From: Paraburkholderia sp. PGU19
GTDB taxonomy: Bacteria; Pseudomonadota; Gammaproteobacteria; Burkholderiales; Burkholderiaceae
Direction of reading: 5' to 3'
DNA length: 64,000 bases
Assembly (NCBI RefSeq): GCF_013426915.1
Contig: NZ_AP023179.1
Coordinates: forward strand, 1,364,001 to 1,428,000
The notes under the pieces were generated by a model. That model was not told the origin of the DNA, searched no databases, and saw nothing but the letters and a program-made list of their open reading frames with translations. Within the stretch, counting starts at the first letter, position 1. Each line of letters starts with the position of its first letter. The position numbers and the translations under genes are program-made. Shown here piece after piece: positions 56,487 to 64,000 of this stretch.

Positions 56487-59002
56487 AACTCTCCCGTAAC
56501 GGTTTGTGGTGTCGGCGCCTCTGACCCGCCGTTGCTCGGGCCGTCAGGCTCTCCAATAGGCAGACTGCAATGGAAAGTGGCGCCCGTGATGTGGCCGTCG
56601 GATTCGACGTTGTTGACCACCCACAGGCGTCCGCGATGCGATTCGATGATCGAACGGCAAATGTTCAGCCCCATGCCCATGCCATCGGACTTGGTGCTGT
56701 AAAACGGTTCGAAGAGACGTTCGGCCGTCGCTTCGTCGACGCCCGGACCCTGGTCGACGACGCTGAGGCACACGAAGCCGGAATCGAGCTTGACGACGAG
56801 GCGAATGACGGGATCGACGGCATTGGGCCGCGCGTCGTGCATCGCTTCCGCCGCGTTCTTCAGCAGGTTCACGAGCACCTGCTCGATCAGCACCGGATCG
56901 ACATAGATGACGGGCAGGCGCTGGCGCATGTCCGTCACGATGCGGATGCGGCGCTTGCGTGCTTCGATCTCGGCAAGGCCAACGGCATCGGCGACGATGT
57001 CGGCGACGCGGGTGGCCTGGCGTTTCGGTTCGCTGCGTTTCACAAATTCGCGGATCCGCTTGATGATCATGCCGGCCCGCACAGCCTGTTGCGCCGTCTT
57101 TTCGAGAACTGGTAACAGGTTGTCGGGAGTTGTCCGACCAGATTTAACCAGCGCTACGGCTCCAGAGCAATAGTTATTGATGGCCGCGAGAGGCTGGTTT
57201 AATTCGTGAGCGAGCGACGAGGCCATTTCGCCCATCGTCATCAGGCGGCTGGTGTGCTGGAGTTTCTCGTCCTGCTGACGCGCGAGTTCCTGCGCCTGCT
57301 TGCGCGTGGTGATGTCGGTCGCGATCTGCATCTGCGCGAGATGGCCGTCCACCCACTGGATGTACTGGCGGCGCACTTCGAACCACTTCTGGATGCCTTG
57401 CACGTAGACTTCCTGCGCGTCGGCGGAGCCTTCCGTGAGCGCTGCGGCGGGCAGGCCGGCGAAGGCGTCGACCATGTCGATCGAATCCGACGAAGCCGCG
57501 GAACTATCGAAGCCGCCACCGCCGCCCGCCAGTTCGAGGTGGCCGTCCGGGCGGATGCCGAACAGGTGCCGGTAGTAGCGGTTCGCGAACAGCAGTTCGG
57601 CTTCGTCGGCGGCGAGCACCGACACGGCGGCATCGAGGCTTTCGAGCACGGTGGTGAAGCGCTCGTGCGCGGCGGCGAGTTCTTCGCGCGCGCGTTTCGG
57701 TTCGGTGATGTCCGTCATCGACGACATCCAGCCCGTCTGCCGTCCCGAGCTGTCGATCAGCGGCGACACATACAGGCGCGCGTGGAACAGCGAGCCGTCC
57801 TTGCGGCGCACGCGCAGTTCGAACCCGGAAGAGGGCGCCTTGCCGCGCAACGTCATGTCGAGCTGGCGCTGCATCTCCGGGTACGAATCGCGCGGCCAGT
57901 ACGGGAACGGCGCATTCTTGCTGACGAGATCGCTTTCATCCCAGCCCGTCATCCGGCAGAACGCGGGGTTCACGTGCGTGATGCGGCCGTGCATGTCGAG
58001 CACACGCATGCCGATCAGCACGGAGTTTTCCATCGCGCGGCGGAAGAACGCTTCGGCGTACAGCGCCTGCTGCGCCTCGAAGCGCTGGCGCGTGTGCTTC
58101 CACAGGCTCCACAAGCTCCACAGCACGAAACACGACAGCCCCGCGACCAACCACACGAGCGTGTTGTTCGTGAAGTTGGTCATCTGCGGGTACGCGTACA
58201 CGCGCACCGACACGCCCTGGCCGGGCGGATCGAGGGGGAGATCGTAGTACGCGTCGCGCGGCAGGCGCGGGCGCGTCGACGTGGTGGCCAGCTCGCGGTT
58301 GTTGATGTCGATGATCGAAATCTTGTACTTCGCGGACAGCTCGGGCGGGATGTCGCGCTTCAGTATCCCTTCGACCGAGAACACGGCCGCGACCGTGCCG
58401 AGAAAGTCGCGGTCGCGATAAACGGGGGTTTGCAGCGTGATGTAGCCATTGCCGACGTCGTCATACATCAGCGCCGAGTAGACCTGGCGGCGCGTGTTCT
58501 TCGCTTCCGTGAAGGCGGCCTTGACGGCCTCGTCCATCTGCTGGTCGTTGGGCTTGGCGAGGCGCTGGCCCAGCACGGGCAGCGCGTTGTTCGGCCAGCG
58601 CGGCTGCTGCGCGCTGGTGTACCAGTTCATGTAGAGGATCTCGGGATGCCCCTGCATGATGTCGGCCGTCGACACCTGGAAAGAATGCGGGTCGGCGCGG
58701 CCGGAGACGAGATCGCGTGCGAGCGCCTGAAGCTGTTCCTGCGCGCCCGTCATGGACAGGCGGATCTGCTGCTGCGCCCACGCGACATTGCGGTAGAGCG
58801 TGTCTTCCTGCTGCTGCTGCTCGCGCCGGTTCAGGCTCCACAGGATCAGACTCATGACCACGAGGAACACGAGGATCGACAACAGCGGCGTCAGCAAATA
58901 GGAATTGGACCACCACGGTCCGTGGTGCCAGCGGGACGGCGACGAATCCGCCGACGTTCCGGCAGAGCGCGCCGAGCGTGCGAAAAGCCGATCGGTCAAC
59001 AT
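56483..59002 (-). CDS. PAS-domain sensor histidine kinase (FixL/DctB-like)
   Basis: This is an 839-residue membrane kinase. Two transmembrane helices (about residues 32-52 and 295-320) flank a large periplasmic sensor with a CHASE-like pattern (QQIRLSMTGAQEQLQALARDL). Two PAS domains follow (MENSVLIGMRVLDMHGRITHVNPAFCRMTGWDES, then VLESLDAAVSVLAADEAELLFANRYY with a PAC), then HisKA with SSLAHELNQPLAAINNYCSGA and HATPase (NLLKNAAEA, DQGPGVDE, GMGMGLNICRSI). The cognate regulator is the overlapping FixJ-type gene. The divergent position to aceE suggests control of pyruvate metabolism, which is inference. Confidence 0.88.
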   Translation of the reverse strand: MLTDRLFARSARSAGTSADSSPSRWHHGPWWSNSYLLTPLLSILVFLVVMSLILWSLNRREQQQQEDTLYRNVAWAQQQIRLSMTGAQEQLQALARDLVSGRADPHSFQVSTADIMQGHPEILYMNWYTSAQQPRWPNNALPVLGQRLAKPNDQQMDEAVKAAFTEAKNTRRQVYSALMYDDVGNGYITLQTPVYRDRDFLGTVAAVFSVEGILKRDIPPELSAKYKISIIDINNRELATTSTRPRLPRDAYYDLPLDPPGQGVSVRVYAYPQMTNFTNNTLVWLVAGLSCFVLWSLWSLWKHTRQRFEAQQALYAEAFFRRAMENSVLIGMRVLDMHGRITHVNPAFCRMTGWDESDLVSKNAPFPYWPRDSYPEMQRQLDMTLRGKAPSSGFELRVRRKDGSLFHARLYVSPLIDSSGRQTGWMSSMTDITEPKRAREELAAAHERFTTVLESLDAAVSVLAADEAELLFANRYYRHLFGIRPDGHLELAGGGGGFDSSAASSDSIDMVDAFAGLPAAALTEGSADAQEVYVQGIQKWFEVRRQYIQWVDGHLAQMQIATDITTRKQAQELARQQDEKLQHTSRLMTMGEMASSLAHELNQPLAAINNYCSGAVALVKSGRTTPDNLLPVLEKTAQQAVRAGMIIKRIREFVKRSEPKRQATRVADIVADAVGLAEIEARKRRIRIVTDMRQRLPVIYVDPVLIEQVLVNLLKNAAEAMHDARPNAVDPVIRLVVKLDSGFVCLSVVDQGPGVDEATAERLFEPFYSTKSDGMGMGLNICRSIIESHRGRLWVVNNVESDGHITGATFHCSLPIGEPDGPSNGGSEAPTPQTVTGEL

Positions 59003-59136
59003 GGCTGGCATTGTAGCGCAGCGCCTGACATGCAAATGACGCAAAAAAGAGGTGAAAGTCACGCAATTCGGCGCAAACTAGCCGACGTACTTGCTGATGG
59101 GCAGTCAAACTAGGGTGCGTCGCAACAATTTTCCGC

Positions 59137-59201
59137 ATTATGAGAAACTCTCTCGTAATCTGAAAATTTTCTTGCGCAGGCAATGTGGGCCTTATTACAA
59201 T
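59137..59201 (+). promoter_or_regulatory. Candidate aceE promoter and operator
   Basis: An imperfect inverted repeat ATTATGAGA-AACTC-TCTCGTAAT (59137-59159, one mismatch) is followed by a GAAAATTTTC palindrome (59162-59171). TTGCGC (59172-59177) and TACAAT (59196-59201) with 18 bp spacing form a possible sigma-70 promoter. The leader before the aceE ATG would be about 80 nt. The position between divergent genes suits a shared operator. Confidence 0.5.
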
Positions 59202-59289
59202 CGGCCGGAAGCTGCCGCGGTCGATGTTCGTCCTCGACGTTTGTCCGCGTCGCCTGTTCACAGAGCGTTCCCATATCCAGGAGACGAGC

Positions 59290-61989
59290 ATGTCCGCTGT
59301 ACCTGACGAAGTCCTGAAATACGTCGCCAACGCCAAAGACGATAGCGACCCGCAAGAAACAGCCGAATGGCTCGAAGCGCTAGATGGCGTGATTTCTGCT
59401 GTTGGACCCGACCGCGCTCACTACCTCATCGAGAAGCAGATCGAATTTGCCCGCGTGCATGGCGAGCATCTGCCGTTCTCCGCCAACACCCCGTACATCA
59501 ACACGATCCCCGTCGCGAATCAGGCGAAGATCCCCGGCGACCAGGACGTCGAGCACCGCATCCGTTCGTACACACGCTGGAACGCGATGGCGATGGTGCT
59601 GCGCGCCGGCAAGGAAACCAACGTCGGCGGCCACATCGCATCGTTCGCATCGGCGGCGACGCTGTATGACGTCGGCTTCAACCACTTCTGGCACGCGCCG
59701 TCGAAAGATCACGGCGGCGACCTCGTGTTCGTGCAGGGCCACTCGTCGCCGGGTGTCTACTCGCGCGCGTTCCTGCTCGGCCGTCTGACGCAGAACCAGC
59801 TCGACAACTTCCGCCAGGAAGTGGGCGGCGAGGGCATCTCGTCGTATCCGCACCCGTGGCTGATGCCGGACTTCTGGCAATTCCCGACGGTGTCGATGGG
59901 TCTGGGCCCGATCATGGCGATCTACCAGGCGCGCTTCATGAAGTACCTGCAGGCGCGCGGCATCGCGAAGACGGACGGCCGCAAGGTGTGGGCGTTCCTC
60001 GGCGACGGCGAAACGGATGAGCCGGAATCGCTCGGCGCGATCGGCATGGCCGGCCGCGAGCGTCTGGACAACCTCGTGTTCGTGATCAACTGCAACCTGC
60101 AGCGCCTGGACGGTCCGGTGCGCGGCAACGGCAAGATCATTCAGGAACTCGAAAGCGAATTCCGCGGCGCAGGCTGGAACGTCATCAAGGTCATCTGGGG
60201 CAGCCGCTGGGATGCCCTCTTTGCACGCGACAAGTCGGGCGCGCTGATGCGCCGGATGATGGAAGTCGTCGACGGCGAATATCAGACGTACAAGTCGGAA
60301 TCGGGCGCGTTCGTTCGCGAGCACTTCTTCAACACGCCGGAACTGAAGGCGCTGGTCGCCGACTGGTCCGACGACGACGTGTGGAACCTGAACCGCGGCG
60401 GCCACGATCCGCACAAGATCTATGCGGCGTTCAAGGAAGCGACGCAGTCCAAGGGCCAGCCGACCGTGATACTCGCCAAGACGATCAAGGGCTACGGCAT
60501 GGGCGAAGCCGGCCAGGCGATGAACATCACCCACCAGCAGAAGAAGATGCAGGTGGAGTCGCTCAAGCAGTTCCGCGACCAGTTCCGCCTGCCCATCTCG
60601 GACGACGAAATCACGCACGTGCCGTATCTGACTTTCGAGGAAGGCTCGAAGGAACTCGAATACATGCGCGCCCGCCGTCAGGAACTCGGCGGCTATCTGC
60701 CGGCGCGCCGCCAGAAGGCGGAATCGCTGCCCGTCCCGGCGCTCGAAGCATTCGAGCCGCTGCTCAAGGGCACGGGCGAAGGCCGTGAGATTTCGACGAC
60801 GATGGCGTTCGTCCGTATCCTCAACATCGTGTTGAAGGACAAGGCGATCGGCAAGCGCGTCGTGCCTATCGTGCCGGACGAATCGCGCACCTTCGGTATG
60901 GAAGGTCTGTTCCGTCAGATCGGTATCTGGAATCAGGAAGGCCAGAAGTACGTGCCGGAAGATTCCGACCAGCTGATGTTCTACAAGGAATCGACGACGG
61001 GCCAGATCCTGCAGGAAGGCATCAACGAAGCAGGCGGCATGTCGGACTGGATCGCAGCGGCGACGTCGTACTCGACGCACGGCGAGATCATGATTCCGTT
61101 CTACATCTTCTACTCGATGTTCGGCTTCCAGCGCATCGGCGACCTGGCATGGGCCGCGGGCGACATGCGCTCGCGCGGTTTCCTGCTGGGCGGCACGGCA
61201 GGCCGCACGACGTTGAACGGCGAAGGCCTGCAGCACGAAGACGGCCACTCGCTGCTGTGGGCGGCATCGGTGCCGAACTGCATCAGCTATGACCCGACGT
61301 TCGGCTACGAACTCGCCGTCATCATGCAGGACGGTCTGCGCCGCATGGTGCAGGAGCAGGAAGACGTGTTCTATTACGTCACGGTGATGAACGAGAACTA
61401 CGAGCACCCGGCGATCCCGCAGGGCGAGCACGTCGCGAAGGACATCATCAAGGGCATGTACGCGTTCCGCAAGGGCGCGAGCAATGCGAAGGCGCCGCGC
61501 GTGCAGCTGATGGGCGCGGGCACGATCTTCAACGAAGTGATCGCCGCCGCCGACCTGCTGAAGAACGACTGGGGCGTCGAGGCGGATCTGTGGAGCGTGC
61601 CGAGCTTCACGGAACTGGCCCGCGAAGGTCACGAAGTGCAGCGTCAGAACCTGCTGAACCCGCTCGCCGAGAAGAAGCTCTCGCACGTCGAGACGCTGCT
61701 GAAGGACGCGAAGGGTCCCGTGATTGCATCGACGGACTATGTGCGTGCGCTGGTCGACCAGATCCGCGCGTTCGTGCCGCAACGTTTCGTCGTGCTGGGT
61801 ACGGACGGCTTCGGCCGTTCGGATACGCGCGAAAAGCTGCGTCACTTCTTCGAAGTCGACCGCTACTGGACCACGGTCGCTGCGCTGAGCGCGCTGGCCG
61901 ATGAGGGTACGATTGAGCGCAAGGTCGTGGCCGACGCGCTGAAGAAGTACAACCTCGATCCGTCCAAACCCAACCCGATGACCGTCTAA
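59290..61989 (+). CDS. aceE: Pyruvate dehydrogenase E1 component (homodimeric)
   Basis: This is an 899-residue thiamine diphosphate enzyme that decarboxylates pyruvate and reductively acetylates the lipoyl groups of E2. The ThDP-binding motif is GDGETDEPESLGAIGMAGRERLDN. Other blocks are NTPYINTI, HASPGVYSRAF-like HSSPGVYSRAFL, ITHQQKKMQ, GRTTLNGEGLQHEDGHS and the C-terminal DGFGRSDTREKLRHFFEVD. Length matches E. coli AceE (887). ATG 59290 has an AGGAG site. It is followed by aceF after 84 bp. Confidence 0.97.
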   Translation: MSAVPDEVLKYVANAKDDSDPQETAEWLEALDGVISAVGPDRAHYLIEKQIEFARVHGEHLPFSANTPYINTIPVANQAKIPGDQDVEHRIRSYTRWNAMAMVLRAGKETNVGGHIASFASAATLYDVGFNHFWHAPSKDHGGDLVFVQGHSSPGVYSRAFLLGRLTQNQLDNFRQEVGGEGISSYPHPWLMPDFWQFPTVSMGLGPIMAIYQARFMKYLQARGIAKTDGRKVWAFLGDGETDEPESLGAIGMAGRERLDNLVFVINCNLQRLDGPVRGNGKIIQELESEFRGAGWNVIKVIWGSRWDALFARDKSGALMRRMMEVVDGEYQTYKSESGAFVREHFFNTPELKALVADWSDDDVWNLNRGGHDPHKIYAAFKEATQSKGQPTVILAKTIKGYGMGEAGQAMNITHQQKKMQVESLKQFRDQFRLPISDDEITHVPYLTFEEGSKELEYMRARRQELGGYLPARRQKAESLPVPALEAFEPLLKGTGEGREISTTMAFVRILNIVLKDKAIGKRVVPIVPDESRTFGMEGLFRQIGIWNQEGQKYVPEDSDQLMFYKESTTGQILQEGINEAGGMSDWIAAATSYSTHGEIMIPFYIFYSMFGFQRIGDLAWAAGDMRSRGFLLGGTAGRTTLNGEGLQHEDGHSLLWAASVPNCISYDPTFGYELAVIMQDGLRRMVQEQEDVFYYVTVMNENYEHPAIPQGEHVAKDIIKGMYAFRKGASNAKAPRVQLMGAGTIFNEVIAAADLLKNDWGVEADLWSVPSFTELAREGHEVQRQNLLNPLAEKKLSHVETLLKDAKGPVIASTDYVRALVDQIRAFVPQRFVVLGTDGFGRSDTREKLRHFFEVDRYWTTVAALSALADEGTIERKVVADALKKYNLDPSKPNPMTV

Positions 61990-62073
61990 GGCATCGACCC
62001 GCGAGCCCCAATGCGCAACCTCGCCGCCCGAAGCGGGCGGTCGAGGCGCGCGCGGCCCTGGAGACAGAAAACA

Positions 62074-63735
62074 ATGAGCCAAGCGATCGAAGTCAAGGTG
62101 CCGGACATCGGCGATTACAAGGACATCCCTGTAATCGAGGTGCTGGTGAAGGCGGGTGATACCGTCGATAAAGAGCAGTCCCTCGTCACGCTGGAATCCG
62201 ACAAGGCGACGATGGATGTGCCGAGCCCCGCGTCGGGCACGGTCAAGGAAGTGAAGGTCAAGCTTGGCGACACGGTGTCGGAAGGCACGTTGATCGTGCT
62301 GCTCGACGGTGAAGGCGGCGCGGCTGCCGCGAAGCCGGCTCAAGGCAACGGCGCGGCTGCGCCGGCTGCTGCCCCGGCTGCGGCGCCTGCTCCCGCTCCC
62401 GCACCTGCTGCCAAGGGTGGCGGCGTGCAGGAAGTGAAGGTGCCGGATATCGGCGACTACAAAGATGTGCCCGTGATCGAAGTCGGCGTCAAGGTTGGCG
62501 ACCGCGTCGAGAAGGAGCAGTCGCTCGTCACGCTCGAATCGGACAAGGCGACGATGGACGTGCCGAGCCCGGCGGCTGGCATCGTCAAGGAAATCAAGGT
62601 CAAGGTCGGCGATAGCGTGTCCGAAGGTACGCTGATCGTGCTGCTCGAAGGCGACAGCGGCGGCGCCGCTGCGCCCGCGCCGGCACCCGCTGCCGCGAAG
62701 CACGAAGAAAAGCCGTCGGACGCGCCCGCTGCGCCGTCGCCGGCTCCCGCGCAGCCGTCCGCGCTCGCGCAGGCGCCTGTCATTCCCGCAGGCGAAGGCG
62801 GCGCGTATCGCGTGAGCCATGCGTCGCCGTCGGTGCGCAAGTTCGCGCGTGAACTGGGCGTCGACGTGTCGCGCGTGGCAGGCACGGGTCCGAAGGGCCG
62901 CATTACGCAGGATGACGTCACCGCGTTCGTCAAGGGCGTGATGACGGGCCAGCGCGCTGCGCCCGCTGCGGCGGCAGCACCCGCTGGTGCAGGTGGCGGC
63001 GAACTCGGTCTGCTGCCGTGGCCGAAGATCGACTTCACGAAGTTCGGCCCGATCGATCCGAAGCCGCTGTCGCGCATCAAGAAGATCTCCGGCGCGAACC
63101 TGCATCGCAACTGGGTCATGATCCCGCACGTCACGAACAACGACGAAGCGGATATCACCGAGCTCGAAGAGTTGCGCGTGAAGCTGAACAAGGAGAACGA
63201 GAAGTCGGGCGTCAAGTTCACGATGCTCGCGTTCGTCATCAAGGCTGTCGTCGCGGCGCTGAAGAAATTCCCGACGTTCAATACCAGCCTCGATGGCGAC
63301 AACCTCGTGTACAAGCAGTACTACAACGTGGGTTTCGCTGCCGATACGCCGAACGGTCTCGTCGTGCCCGTGATCCGCGATGCGGACAAGAAGGGTCTCG
63401 TCGATATCGCGAAGGAAATGGCCGACCTGTCGAAGCTCGCGCGCGAAGGCAAGCTCAAGCCCGACCAGATGCAAGGCGGCTGCTTCTCGATCTCGTCGCT
63501 GGGCGGGATTGGCGGGACGAACTTCACGCCGATCATCAATGCGCCTGAAGTCGCGATTCTCGGGCTGTCGCGCGGTGCGATGAAGCCGGTGTGGGACGGC
63601 AAGCAGTTCGTGCCGCGTCTCATGCTGCCGATGTCGCTGTCGTATGACCATCGTGTGATCGACGGGGCTGAAGCGGCGCGCTTCAATGCGTATCTTGGGT
63701 CGATTCTTGCCGATTTCCGGCGTGTGATTCTTTGA
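62074..63735 (+). CDS. aceF: Dihydrolipoamide acetyltransferase (PDH E2)
   Basis: This is a 553-residue core subunit of the pyruvate dehydrogenase complex. Two lipoyl domains (each with the lipoyl-lysine motif ESDKATMDVPSP) are followed by Ala/Pro-rich linkers, a peripheral-subunit-binding domain (YRVSHASPSVRKFARELGV, GPKGRITQDDV) and the catalytic acetyltransferase domain with SYDHRVIDGAEAARF at the end. The number of lipoyl domains is two, against three in E. coli. A GGAG site precedes the ATG. It belongs to the aceE operon; E3 (lpdA) should lie beyond the window edge. Confidence 0.96.
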   Translation: MSQAIEVKVPDIGDYKDIPVIEVLVKAGDTVDKEQSLVTLESDKATMDVPSPASGTVKEVKVKLGDTVSEGTLIVLLDGEGGAAAAKPAQGNGAAAPAAAPAAAPAPAPAPAAKGGGVQEVKVPDIGDYKDVPVIEVGVKVGDRVEKEQSLVTLESDKATMDVPSPAAGIVKEIKVKVGDSVSEGTLIVLLEGDSGGAAAPAPAPAAAKHEEKPSDAPAAPSPAPAQPSALAQAPVIPAGEGGAYRVSHASPSVRKFARELGVDVSRVAGTGPKGRITQDDVTAFVKGVMTGQRAAPAAAAAPAGAGGGELGLLPWPKIDFTKFGPIDPKPLSRIKKISGANLHRNWVMIPHVTNNDEADITELEELRVKLNKENEKSGVKFTMLAFVIKAVVAALKKFPTFNTSLDGDNLVYKQYYNVGFAADTPNGLVVPVIRDADKKGLVDIAKEMADLSKLAREGKLKPDQMQGGCFSISSLGGIGGTNFTPIINAPEVAILGLSRGAMKPVWDGKQFVPRLMLPMSLSYDHRVIDGAEAARFNAYLGSILADFRRVIL

Positions 63736-64000
63736 TTGTTGGGCGTTTGTCGCGCGGCGAGGTGTGAGCGTTTTGTGGGTGCTCATGCCTTGTCGTTGAA
63801 CCTGCTTTGTCGTCTCGCTTCATGCGTTGCCCCTGTGCGGGGCGGCACCTACTTTTCTTTGTCTTGCAAAGAAAAGTAGGCAAAAGAAAGCCGCGTCCTT
63901 GGCGGACGGCATTAAGTCTGCGTTTGGCGTTGCGGGTTTTTCGAGGCGAAGGTTCTTCGCGGCTCATCGTTCAACACGGTCAATAAGAGAAGGGGACACT
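63736..64000. repeat. Partial palindromic repeat of the same family at the window end
   Basis: After the aceF stop come TGCGTTGCCCCTGTGCGGGGCGGCACC and the hairpin CCTACTTTTCTTTG-TCTTG-CAAAGAAAAGTAGG (63848-63880), followed by CAAAAGAAAG. These match the outer part of the two large repeats. The sequence then departs from the family (CCGCGTCCTTGGCGGACGG) and no gene is seen to the edge. The copy may continue outside the window. Confidence 0.75.

Noticed and set aside
59380..63786. A 1468-codon open frame antisense to aceE and aceF
   Set aside because: It lies opposite two certain genes, has arginine- and histidine-rich composition from the complement of GC3-biased codons, and no domain.

Overview
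The window is a chromosomal segment of high-GC DNA from a beta-proteobacterium of the Burkholderiaceae, most likely Paraburkholderia or Burkholderia sensu lato. The evidence is the set of Burkholderia-type proteins (aceE-aceF beside a PAS kinase/FixJ pair, glnA-ntrB-ntrC, prlC, argA beside hrpA), strong GC3 bias with long antisense open frames, and Burkholderia-like start contexts. No phage, plasmid or CRISPR locus was seen. One IS66-type insertion sequence is present.

Layout. 1-4000: end of an EamA transporter, a FadH-like 2,4-dienoyl-CoA reductase, a DUF4397 lipoprotein and an entericidin. 4.1-8.3 kb: a histidine kinase divergent from two DUF1328 membrane peptides, a ferritin-like protein and two response regulators. 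8.3-10.4 kb: an MFS exporter and a GpdQ-like phosphodiesterase. 10.45-12.7 kb: a large palindromic repeat split by the IS66 element. 12.7-17.8 kb: a four-gene ABC importer with its LacI-type regulator. 17.9-18.3 kb: a tRNA-Leu(UAA) gene interrupted by a group I intron. 18.5-23.5 kb: GST, flavin disulfide oxidoreductase, cupin, membrane proteins and a YfcE-like phosphatase. 23.5-32 kb: a ProP-like symporter with a structured upstream region, YggX, and argA and hrpA, which diverge with only 23 bp between their start codons. 32-38.7 kb: a trimeric autotransporter, a beta-propeller protein, a sterol-desaturase-type protein, a frameshifted EI24 gene, a CinA-like protein and a rhodanese. 38.8-43.6 kb: glnA-ntrB-ntrC with NtrC boxes and a sigma-54 promoter. 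43.6-47 kb: xthA, initiator tRNA, an Asp/Glu racemase and a cytosine deaminase. 47.0-47.7 kb: a second copy of the large palindromic repeat, inverted relative to the first. 47.9-55.3 kb: prlC, an acyltransferase, folD and DUF2950/DUF3300 envelope proteins. 55.8-63.7 kb: a FixJ-type regulator and PAS kinase divergent from aceE-aceF. The window ends in a partial repeat of the same palindromic family.

Most of the window is core metabolism (nitrogen assimilation and its two-component control, pyruvate dehydrogenase, arginine and folate one-carbon pathways). The least explained items are (i) the about 660 bp nested palindromic repeat with a conserved 137 bp core, (ii) the tRNA-Leu(UAA) group I intron, (iii) the palindromic -10 motif shared by argA and hrpA, and (iv) the inverted-repeat leader region of the proP-like gene.
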